Positions 8,126 to 15,429 of a stretch of 64,000 nucleotides of DNA are shown here, piece after piece. The notes under the pieces are model-generated. The model searched no databases, was not told where the DNA came from, and worked only from the letters and a program-made list of their open reading frames with translations. The DNA is from Pseudomonas huaxiensis. GTDB taxonomy: Bacteria; Pseudomonadota; Gammaproteobacteria; Pseudomonadales; Pseudomonadaceae. How positions within the stretch are numbered: position 1 is the stretch's first letter; each line of letters begins with the position of its first letter. Both the position numbers and the translations under genes were made by a program. Location: positions 62,001-126,000 of the forward strand of contig NZ_QKVL01000012.1 of the NCBI RefSeq assembly GCF_003231275.1, written 5' to 3'.

Positions 8126-9586
8126 ATGCAAGAGATCAAGCATTTCATCGACGGCGCCTATGTCGCCTCGGCCAGCGGCCGCACCTTCGACAAGCTCGAC
8201 CCGAGCACCGGTGAGGTCTTCGCCAAGGTTCATGAAGCCGGCGAAGCGGAAGTTGACGCCGCCGTGCGCGCGGCCCGCGCGGCCCTCAAAGGCCCGTGGG
8301 CGCGGATGAGCGTGGCCGAGCGCGGGGCGATCCTGCACAAGGTTGCCGACGGCATCCTCGCCCGTTTCGAAGAGTTCCTCGCCGCCGAATGCCGCGACAC
8401 CGGCAAGCCGCGTTCACTGGCCAGCCATATCGACATCCCGCGTGGCGCAGCCAACTTCAAGGTATTCGCCGACTCGGTGAAGAACGTCGCCGCCGAGACT
8501 TTCGAGATGGACACCCCCGATGGTGCCGGCGCGCTGAACTACGCGGTGCGCCGCCCGCGCGGTGTGATCGGGGTGATCAGCCCGTGGAACCTGCCGCTGT
8601 TGCTGATGACCTGGAAAGTCGGCCCGGCGCTGGCCTGCGGCAACACCGTGGTGGTCAAACCGTCGGAAGAAACCCCGAGCACCGCCGCGCTGTTGGGTGA
8701 AGTGATGAACGCCGCTGGCGTGCCCAAGGGCGTGTACAACGTGGTGCAGGGCCTGGGCGGTAACTCTGCGGGCGAGTTCCTTACCGCGCACCCGGACGTC
8801 GATGCCTTTACCTTCACCGGCGAAACCGGCACCGGCGAGACCATCATGCGCGCTGCCTCCCGTGGCGTACGGCCGGTATCGCTGGAGCTGGGCGGCAAGA
8901 ACGCCGGCATCGTCTTCGCCGACTGCGATCTGGACAAGGCAGTGGAAGGCACGCTGCGCTCGGTGTTCGCCAACAGCGGCCAGGTCTGCCTGGGCACCGA
9001 GCGCCTGTATGTGCAGCGGCCGCTGTTCGAGGCTTTTGTCGCACGCCTCAAGGCCGGCGCCGAAGCACTGGTGATCGGCGCCCCGGATGACCCGAAAGCC
9101 ACCCTCGGGCCGCTGGTCAGTCTGACTCACCGTGAGAAGGTTTTGTCCTATTACCAGCAGGCCCGCGACCAGGGCGCGACCGTCGTCACCGGCGGTGGCG
9201 TGCCGGACATGCCGAGCGCACTGGCCGGCGGTGCCTGGGTGCAGCCGACCCTCTGGACCGACCTGCCGGACGATTCGTCGGTGGTCACCGAGGAAATCTT
9301 CGGTCCGTGCTGCCATATCCGCCCGTTCGACAGCGAGGAAGAAGCCGTCGCCCTGGCCAACGACACCCGCTACGGCCTCTCGGCCACGCTGTGGACGGAG
9401 AATCTAGGCCGCGCTCACCGCGTTGCCGGGCAACTGGAGGCGGGGATCATCTGGGTCAACAGCTGGTTCCTGCGGGACCTGCGCACCGCCTTCGGCGGCA
9501 GCAAGCAGTCGGGCATCGGCCGCGAAGGCGGCGTCCATTCGCTTGAGTTCTATACCGAGCTCAAGAACATCTGCGTGAAACTCTGA
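8126..9586 (+). CDS. dmpC: 2-hydroxymuconic semialdehyde dehydrogenase
   Basis: The 486-residue NAD-dependent aldehyde dehydrogenase has the length of DmpC/XylG. It oxidises the ring-cleavage aldehyde to 2-hydroxymuconate, the first step of the oxalocrotonate branch. The catalytic Cys is C288 in [10 protein letters not shown], the general-base Glu is E254 in LELGGKNAG, and the oxyanion Asn is N155 in SPWNLP. The start at 8126 matches the family. Because the window has no DmpD hydrolase, aldehyde products, including those from catechol or 4-methylcatechol, would have to pass this enzyme. Ketone products from 3-substituted catechols could not be processed by this operon alone. Confidence 0.95.
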   Translation: MQEIKHFIDGAYVASASGRTFDKLDPSTGEVFAKVHEAGEAEVDAAVRAARAALKGPWARMSVAERGAILHKVADGILARFEEFLAAECRDTGKPRSLASHIDIPRGAANFKVFADSVKNVAAETFEMDTPDGAGALNYAVRRPRGVIGVISPWNLPLLLMTWKVGPALACGNTVVVKPSEETPSTAALLGEVMNAAGVPKGVYNVVQGLGGNSAGEFLTAHPDVDAFTFTGETGTGETIMRAASRGVRPVSLELGGKNAGIVFADCDLDKAVEGTLRSVFANSGQVCLGTERLYVQRPLFEAFVARLKAGAEALVIGAPDDPKATLGPLVSLTHREKVLSYYQQARDQGATVVTGGGVPDMPSALAGGAWVQPTLWTDLPDDSSVVTEEIFGPCCHIRPFDSEEEAVALANDTRYGLSATLWTENLGRAHRVAGQLEAGIIWVNSWFLRDLRTAFGGSKQSGIGREGGVHSLEFYTELKNICVKL

Positions 9587-9594
9587 GGCGCCCC

Positions 9595-10611
9595 ATGAAC
9601 GGCAAGAAACTCTATATCTCCGACGTCACCCTGCGTGACGGCAGCCATGCCATCCGCCACCAGTACACCCTCGACAACGCCCGGGACATCGCCCGGGCGC
9701 TGGACACGGCCAAGGTCGACTCCATCGAGGTGGCCCACGGTGACGGCCTGCAAGGCTCCAGCTTCAACTATGGCTTCGGCCGGCATTCCGACCTCGAATA
9801 CATCGAGGCGGTGGCCGATGTGGTCCGCCACGCGAAGATCGCCACGCTGCTGTTGCCGGGGATTGGCACCGTCCACGACCTGAAAGCTGCCTACGACGCC
9901 GGCGCGCGGGTGGTCCGCGTCGCCACCCACTGCACTGAGGCGGATGTGTCTCGCCAGCACATTGAATACGCCCGCGAACTGGGCATGGACACCGTCGGTT
10001 TCCTGATGATGAGCCACATGATCCCGGCCGAGCAGTTGGCAGCCCAGGGCAAATTGATGGAGAGCTACGGCGCCCAGTGCATCTACATGGCCGACTCGGG
10101 CGGCGCGATGAGCATGCAGGACATCCGCGAGCGCATGCGCGCCTTCAAGGCAGTGCTCGACCCGCACACCCAGACCGGCATGCACGCCCATCACAACCTC
10201 AGCCTCGGCGTTGCCAACTCCATCGTTGCCGTGGAGGAGGGCTGTGACCGCATCGACGCCAGCCTCGCCGGCATGGGCGCCGGCGCCGGTAATGCGCCGC
10301 TGGAAGTGTTTATCGCCGCCGCCGAACGCCTCGGCTGGAACCACGGCACCGACCTCTACACCTTGATGGACGCGGCCGACGATATCGTCCGGCCGCTGCA
10401 GGACCGCCCGGTGCGGGTCGATCGGGAAACCCTCGGCCTGGGTTATGCCGGGGTCTATTCCAGCTTCCTCCGGCATGCCGAGGCCGCCGCCGCGCGCCAC
10501 GGTCTGAAGACCCTGGACATCCTGGTGGAGCTGGGCAAGCGGCGCATGGTGGGCGGTCAGGAAGACATGATCGTCGACGTGGCGCTGGATCTCTTGAAAA
10601 AGGCCGGTTGA
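9595..10611 (+). CDS. dmpG: 4-hydroxy-2-oxovalerate aldolase
   Basis: The 338-residue class II, Mn-dependent aldolase splits 4-hydroxy-2-oxovalerate into pyruvate and acetaldehyde and hands the aldehyde to DmpF. The family N-terminus [14 protein letters not shown] carries Arg14, the metal ligand Asp15 and catalytic His18. The remaining metal ligands are H197 and H199 in MHAHHN. The C-terminal communication domain is present. The gene is 8 bp after dmpC. Its distance from dmpF is unusual because the two proteins normally form a stable heterotetramer and are usually encoded next to each other. Confidence 0.95.
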   Translation: MNGKKLYISDVTLRDGSHAIRHQYTLDNARDIARALDTAKVDSIEVAHGDGLQGSSFNYGFGRHSDLEYIEAVADVVRHAKIATLLLPGIGTVHDLKAAYDAGARVVRVATHCTEADVSRQHIEYARELGMDTVGFLMMSHMIPAEQLAAQGKLMESYGAQCIYMADSGGAMSMQDIRERMRAFKAVLDPHTQTGMHAHHNLSLGVANSIVAVEEGCDRIDASLAGMGAGAGNAPLEVFIAAAERLGWNHGTDLYTLMDAADDIVRPLQDRPVRVDRETLGLGYAGVYSSFLRHAEAAAARHGLKTLDILVELGKRRMVGGQEDMIVDVALDLLKKAG

Positions 10612-10629
10612 GGCCAACGGGAAACGCAC

Positions 10630-11721
10630 ATGAACAACAAGAACAATATCGATGTGGCCGTTGTAGAAAACCCCGGGGCGGCCGCCGTGCCGTCCCGCCA
10701 GCCGCTGACCGGCCTGCTCGGGCTGGCGTTGGTGGTGCTGGTGTCGTGGGCGGCGATCGGCAGTGTCAGCGCCGGATTCTTCGCCACCTGGGCGACGTTT
10801 TTCCTGGTGTGTTGCGTGCCGCCGCAAATCGTTTTGGCGATGGTCTGGCGCAACCAGTACCCAGGCTGGCTGAACGGGCTGGGGCAGCCGTGGCGGGGGC
10901 TCGTGCAACTGGCGTTGACCTTGCTCACGGCGGCGCTGATCGCCAGCCTGGTATTCGTCACCCAGGCGCAACAGGTCGGGCCGCCGACACCGTTCACCCT
11001 GATGTACGTGATCTTCTGCGTGCTGGTGACCTTCTGGCTGGTGCTGGTGTGGGAATGCTGGCCGCTGGCGGCGTGGGTACGGCAGCCGTTGGCGCTGGGG
11101 TTGGGCATTCTCGTCGTGGCGTACTTGCTGGGCTATGGGCTGTTCAGCCTGCTGTTCGACTTCTCGGCCCTGGCCGGGGCGCCGTTCTACCTTGATCGCC
11201 TCGATCCGCACGGCGCGTTGCCGGCGCTGGAGATACTGGCGTTCTCGGTAACCACCGTGGCCGTGACCTTCGCTTGCCTGTTGCTGGATTTCTGGCCGGT
11301 GTCGCGGATCAGCGGCCAACCCTGGGCCGGTCTCGCCCGCAGCGCCTGGGTGTTGCTGGTCAGCGCCGTGGTCTACTTCGCCGGCACTCGCGGTCTGGGC
11401 ATCGAGCCGGTGCCGTTCATGGCCCGCGGGGCAATTGCCTTGCTGTTCGGAGTGCTGGTGCCGCTGCTGATGTTCGAAGGGCAGTTGTTCGCCGGCCGGG
11501 CGGGGCGCGGTGTGCTGCAACTGTTGGTGGCGATTGTCGCCGGGGCGCTGCTGTCGTCGCTGTACTGGGCGCTTGCGCCATGGATCGGCGGGCCGATGGA
11601 CGCCGGCGCGCCGGGGTACACCCGGGAGTTCTGGCTCGCGTCGGCCTTGCTGGCGATGACCTTCCCGCTGCTAGTGGTGCTCAGCCAGTTTTTCGATTTC
11701 TGGCCGCTGCGCCGCCGCTGA
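10630..11721 (+). CDS. Polytopic membrane protein with internal repeats, unknown function
   Basis: This 363-residue protein has about 9-10 hydrophobic segments and a short polar N-terminus. I do not recognise the family. A loop pattern recurs before membrane spans: GQPWRGL at 85-91, RQPLALG at 151-157, GQPWAGL at 229-235 and GQLFAGR at 284-290. Before or beside several of these is a W-P signature (WECWP, LDFWP, FDFWPL at the very C-terminus). The protein was probably built by duplication of a two-helix unit. It is co-directional with and 18 bp after dmpG, and ahead of the outer-membrane protein gene. A role in moving the aromatic substrate or sensing it is possible, but nothing in the sequence proves transport. 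Confidence 0.6.
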   Translation: MNNKNNIDVAVVENPGAAAVPSRQPLTGLLGLALVVLVSWAAIGSVSAGFFATWATFFLVCCVPPQIVLAMVWRNQYPGWLNGLGQPWRGLVQLALTLLTAALIASLVFVTQAQQVGPPTPFTLMYVIFCVLVTFWLVLVWECWPLAAWVRQPLALGLGILVVAYLLGYGLFSLLFDFSALAGAPFYLDRLDPHGALPALEILAFSVTTVAVTFACLLLDFWPVSRISGQPWAGLARSAWVLLVSAVVYFAGTRGLGIEPVPFMARGAIALLFGVLVPLLMFEGQLFAGRAGRGVLQLLVAIVAGALLSSLYWALAPWIGGPMDAGAPGYTREFWLASALLAMTFPLLVVLSQFFDFWPLRRR

Positions 11722-11814
11722 TTCCGCGCTTTCCCATTTCCTCCTGAACGCCGTGGTGCACAGCCGCGCGGCTTGCGCGTGGGCGGCGTTCGCCCTGAAC
11801 AAAGGACTTACCTG

Positions 11815-12702
11815 ATGAACAACAAGATCCTGATCGCTGCTTCTGCATCGCTGCTGAGCGTGATGACGCCGGGCTGGGCCACCGAGGGCGGTGGTTCGTC
11901 CTACCCGATGGGCGCGGAAAACTACATGTCCGGCGCCTTGCCGCCACCGGGCTGGTACGCCCAGGTCTATGCCCAGCACTACGCGGCGGACGACCTGATG
12001 GGCAACGACGGCCACGCGCTGCCGCTGGACTTTCGCCTGCGCGCCAACGTTGTCGCGCCGCGCCTGGTGTGGGTGACCCAGCAAACGGTGCTCGGCGGCA
12101 GCCTGGCGTTCCAGGCCATCGCCCCGCTGGTGGACCTGAGCGTGACGGTCAACGGCAACCGCGACCACCGTCGTGGCCTCGGCGATGTGATCTTCGGCCC
12201 GGCGCTGGGCTACCACTACAGCGACAAGTTCCATGCCGTGTACGCGCTGGACATCATCGCCCCGACCGGCAGTTACGACCGCGACCGCCAGACCAATATC
12301 GGCCGCAACTACTGGGCCGCCGAACCGGTGGCAGCGTTCAGCTACGTGGACCCGAACGGGCCGAACCTGGACCTGAAACTGATGTATGACTTCAACGGCC
12401 GCAACCGCGATACCGACTACCGCTCCGGGCAGGAAGCGCATGCCGACTACGCACTGGGCTGGGGCTTGGGCAATGGCTGGGTGGTGGGGGTTGGCGGGTA
12501 TATCTACCAGCAGGTCACCGATGACCGGCAGCACGGCGACCGGGTCGAGGACAACAAGGGCAAGGCGTTCGCGATCGGGCCGTCGATCAAGTACAGCGAC
12601 GCCTCGGGGTGGTTCATCACCGCCAAGTGGCAGCATGAAACCGACGTACGCAATCGGCCGGAGGGGGATGCGTATTGGTTGAAGTTGACGATGCCGTTGT
12701 AG
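11815..12702 (+). CDS. SphA/MetA-pathway-type outer-membrane protein
   Basis: The 295-residue protein has a signal peptide (MNNKILIAASASLLSVMTPGWA) and then the Gly- and Tyr-rich alternating strands of an outer-membrane beta-barrel. It resembles the phenol meta-degradation (MetA/SphA) family, which often sits at the end of aromatic-degradation operons and is thought to help hydrophobic substrates cross the outer membrane. Recognisable stretches include AENYMSGALPPPGWY and DVIFGPALGYHYSDKFH. The start at 11815 was chosen for the signal peptide; upstream codons add 14 charged residues. The TAG stop coincides with the edge of an imperfect inverted-repeat element (12700-12874). Confidence 0.8.
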   Translation: MNNKILIAASASLLSVMTPGWATEGGGSSYPMGAENYMSGALPPPGWYAQVYAQHYAADDLMGNDGHALPLDFRLRANVVAPRLVWVTQQTVLGGSLAFQAIAPLVDLSVTVNGNRDHRRGLGDVIFGPALGYHYSDKFHAVYALDIIAPTGSYDRDRQTNIGRNYWAAEPVAAFSYVDPNGPNLDLKLMYDFNGRNRDTDYRSGQEAHADYALGWGLGNGWVVGVGGYIYQQVTDDRQHGDRVEDNKGKAFAIGPSIKYSDASGWFITAKWQHETDVRNRPEGDAYWLKLTMPL

Positions 12703-12874
12703 GCTCAGTACGAAACGCATCCGAACTCGGCCATGCTGCGTTGAAAACAGGCTCGTGCGCGAGCCCGGTCGGAATGCTCATTGACAACCAGTCAACGTCG
12801 AGCGCGACCCCGGCCGTTCCTCGCCTGTTTTCGCCTTGCCTGGCCTTCGCTCGAATACGTTTCGTACAGGCCTA
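12700..12874. repeat. About 175-bp palindromic element with imperfect terminal inverted repeats
   Basis: GTACGAAACG (12708-12717) is repeated perfectly inverted at 12858-12867. GAAAACAGGC (12743-12752) is also perfectly inverted at 12823-12832. The outer ends match as TAGGC with one indel, and the centre has a TTGAC/GTCAA hairpin. The layout is that of a non-autonomous MITE-like or REP-derived element. No clear target duplication is visible. The left edge supplies the TAG stop of the upstream gene, so insertion may have trimmed that gene. It could also act as a bidirectional terminator between convergent genes. Confidence 0.6.
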
Positions 12875-12955
12875 GGGGGCGGGCTATCACTGGGAGCTGG
12901 TTTGTCTGGGCGCCGAGCCGCAGCGATTGGCTGACAAAATCGCTGCTATTGATGG

Positions 12956-12987
12956 CCTCATCGCCGGCAAGACCGGCTCCCACAAGG
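12956..12987. repeat. Single REP-like unit
   Basis: This contains GCCGG-CAAGA-CCGGC followed by TCCCACAAGG, a common Pseudomonas REP half-unit. It lies immediately downstream of the convergent lipoprotein gene and could protect the 3' end of its mRNA. The rest of the 12703-12989 gap is the palindromic element and otherwise unremarkable sequence. Confidence 0.6.
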
Positions 12988-12989
12988 TC

Positions 12990-13757
12990 TTACTGTATGC
13001 CTACCGTCCAGGGCGCATATTCCAGCGAAAACATCCCCTGCGCTTTATCCGGTTCAAAGCCCGGCATCTGGCTCAGGTCCAGCTTCATGCAGGCGCTGTT
13101 GAGCCGGTTTTGCAGGTCACCGTCCAGCTTGAAGTCGTTGGGCCGCACTTCAGCGGGGATCAGGTACACCAGACAACCGGTGATCTTGCCCTTGGCGTCG
13201 GCCTGGTAGCTGGCCACCGCCACGCCAACGCTGTTCACCCGCTCGTTTCCGAGCAATTGCTTGCGGAAGAACGCGCGTTGCGCATTTTGCTGCAACCATG
13301 GCGCGGGCTGTGTGCTGCTGAAAGACACGCCTACCGGGGCAACCACTTCGACCTGGCCTTTCTCGTCGTACAGCGCTTCCGGCGCTGCGGGAAAGATCGA
13401 CCGCGAGCATTGCTGCTCGATGAACTGATCAAACGCCGCGCGGTTAGTGAACGGTATCTGCCCGGACATGCCTTGCGCCACTTTGGGACTGGCCGGCAAG
13501 GTCTTGCAGGCGACCGCGCGCCCTTCACGGTTGACGATCAGACGCAGGCGCGTGGTGCCCACCTGATCCTGCAGGACGTTGTTGGCGATGGTCCGGCGCA
13601 GCGCGGTCTGGAAATCGCTCTGGAATTGCTGCATCACTTTCGGATCGACCTCCACCTTGGGTTTCTCCGGAGAGGTGCTGCACGCGCTGAGCAGAGTCAG
13701 GCCAAGAGCGAGGGGAATGAGGGCGGGGCGGTAGAAGCGGGACAGGCTGTTCGACAC
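12990..13757 (-). CDS. Predicted lipoprotein, unknown function
   Basis: The 255-residue product from a GTG start at 13757 has a clear type II signal. A hydrophobic stretch ends in LLSAC, with lipidated Cys26. The GTG was chosen because AAGGACG lies 4 bases before it and it gives an ideal signal peptide; upstream ATGs would bury it. A segment near residues 70-85 (TTRLRLIVNREGRA followed by ACK) loosely resembles the start of TonB C-terminal-like folds, but I cannot assign a family. Two pairs of cysteines may form disulfides. Asp directly after the lipid Cys, the inner-membrane retention signal, is absent, so outer-membrane anchoring is likely. Confidence 0.65.
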   Translation of the reverse strand: MSNSLSRFYRPALIPLALGLTLLSACSTSPEKPKVEVDPKVMQQFQSDFQTALRRTIANNVLQDQVGTTRLRLIVNREGRAVACKTLPASPKVAQGMSGQIPFTNRAAFDQFIEQQCSRSIFPAAPEALYDEKGQVEVVAPVGVSFSSTQPAPWLQQNAQRAFFRKQLLGNERVNSVGVAVASYQADAKGKITGCLVYLIPAEVRPNDFKLDGDLQNRLNSACMKLDLSQMPGFEPDKAQGMFSLEYAPWTVGIQ

Positions 13758-13845
13758 GAAACGTCCTTGATAAGTGCGCGGAAACGGTTGCGCAGGATAC
13801 CTGTTTTTGCGGCCCATGGCTGGCCATGGACCGCTGGCCGGTCCT

Positions 13846-15420
13846 TCACGCCTCCAGCACCTGCGGGCTGCCGCTTTCCACCACGAAACGCTTGAGGGTC
13901 GAAACGCTGGCATGCGGGTCGAGCCGATCCGAAATCGCCTGCATCTTCACCTCCAGCCGCTCCCGGTTCAGGTCCAGCGACAGGTAGCCTCGCGGCCGGC
14001 TGTCGTAGAAGCGAATCTGCGGATTGGCCGGCAGGATCGACTGGATGGCTTCGTAGCTTGGTCCGTTGGAGGTAATGGAGGTGCCGACGAATTCCGCCGC
14101 CACCAGCCGCGACGCCGGGTCTTCCGGGCGTTCGTACAGATGGTTGGCCCAGAACGAGTGATAGTCGCCGCTAAGTACCACCGGGTTGGCCACGCGGCTG
14201 TCGCGCAGGTTTTCGATCAGGCGACCACGGGCAGCCTGGTAGCCGTCCCAGTTGTCGGTCCAGTAGCGTGCTTCGCCGCTTTCCGGGCGCTGCGCGCGCA
14301 ACGGCGCCACCAACAGGTTCTGCGCCAGCAGGTTCCAGCGCGCCTCGCTGCGCTTGAGGCCGTCGTACAGCCAGCGCTCCTGCTCGAAGCCGAGCAAGGT
14401 GCGTTTGGGGTCGGCGAGGTCGAGACAGCTTTCCACTTCCATATGGCCCTTGCCGAAGGCCGGCGCCTGATAGCACGGCTGTTTCGAGCGGTACTGGCGG
14501 CCGTCCAGTACCGGCAGGCTGGCCAGATCGCCCCAGGCGAAGCGGCGGTAGATCAGCGGGCTGCCATTGCTGCCCAGCGGTGGCCGGCGCAGCGGCAGGT
14601 TTTCCAGGAACGCCTGATAGGCCGCGGCGCGACGTTCCTGGAAACGCGCCACGTTGATGGCCGGATCTTTGGAGTACACCGACGAATAATCGTCCTGCAC
14701 TTCATGGTCGTCCCACGTGGCGATCCATGGCGCGGCCGCGTGCAACTGCTGCAAGTCCGGGTCGCTGTGGTGCAGGGCGTAGCGGTAGCGATACCCGGCA
14801 AGGTCAGTGGCTTCCGGCGCGTTGTACGAACGGGCCAGCCCCGGTGTGCCGGGCGCGTTGCTGTACTCGTAGATGTAGTCGCCGAGAAACAGCACCAGGT
14901 CCGGCCGCTCCTCGGCCATGTGCCGATAGGCGCTGAACAGGCCGCGCTCGTAGTGGGCGCAGGAGGCCACGCCGATGCGCAAGCGCTCGGCCGGCGCACC
15001 CAGCCCCGGCAGGGTCAGCGCCCGACCGCTCGGGCCGCGTTCGCCCAAGGCGATAAAGCGGTACCAGTACTCGCGGCCGGGGGCCAGCCCACGCAGTTCG
15101 ACATGCACGGCATGGCCGTTGAGCGCCAGGGCGTGAGTGCGACCGCGCTGGGCGATGCGGCGAAAGTCCGGGTCGAGCGCGACTTCCCAGTCCACCGGAA
15201 TGCTCGACGGCAGCGCCTGCTCGTTGCCGGGTACGGGCAGCCCCGCACTGAGACGGGTCCAGATGACGAAGCCGTCCGGCCAGGGATCGCCACTGGCGAC
15301 CCCCAGGCTGAAAGGCGTGCTCACGCCGGCCAGGGCCCGGCCATAACGCAGCAGCAAGGGCGCCGCAGCGACGCCGGCCAGCAGGCGCAAGGCCTGCCGG
15401 CGGTGCAGATCACGGGTCAT
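13846..15420 (-). CDS. phoD: PhoD-family alkaline phosphatase/phosphodiesterase, Tat-exported
   Basis: The 524-residue protein begins with a twin-arginine-type signal (HRRQALRLLAG with a hydrophobic core). It has a PhoD N-terminal beta-domain (SLGVASGDPWPDGFVIWTRL) and then the metallophosphoesterase core. Core motifs seen are GVASCAHYERG, LFLGDYIYEY, WDDHEVQDDY and LSGDYHSFW, which supply Fe/Ca ligands. PhoD enzymes hydrolyse phosphomono- and diesters in the periplasm. The gene is 9 bp downstream of the TonB receptor gene and probably in the same transcript, under a sigma-54-type promoter. That suggests scavenging of a phosphate- or sulfate-bearing organic compound rather than Pho control; no PHO box was seen. 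Confidence 0.88.
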   Translation of the reverse strand: MTRDLHRRQALRLLAGVAAAPLLLRYGRALAGVSTPFSLGVASGDPWPDGFVIWTRLSAGLPVPGNEQALPSSIPVDWEVALDPDFRRIAQRGRTHALALNGHAVHVELRGLAPGREYWYRFIALGERGPSGRALTLPGLGAPAERLRIGVASCAHYERGLFSAYRHMAEERPDLVLFLGDYIYEYSNAPGTPGLARSYNAPEATDLAGYRYRYALHHSDPDLQQLHAAAPWIATWDDHEVQDDYSSVYSKDPAINVARFQERRAAAYQAFLENLPLRRPPLGSNGSPLIYRRFAWGDLASLPVLDGRQYRSKQPCYQAPAFGKGHMEVESCLDLADPKRTLLGFEQERWLYDGLKRSEARWNLLAQNLLVAPLRAQRPESGEARYWTDNWDGYQAARGRLIENLRDSRVANPVVLSGDYHSFWANHLYERPEDPASRLVAAEFVGTSITSNGPSYEAIQSILPANPQIRFYDSRPRGYLSLDLNRERLEVKMQAISDRLDPHASVSTLKRFVVESGSPQVLEA

Positions 15421-15429
15421 GGATACTCC

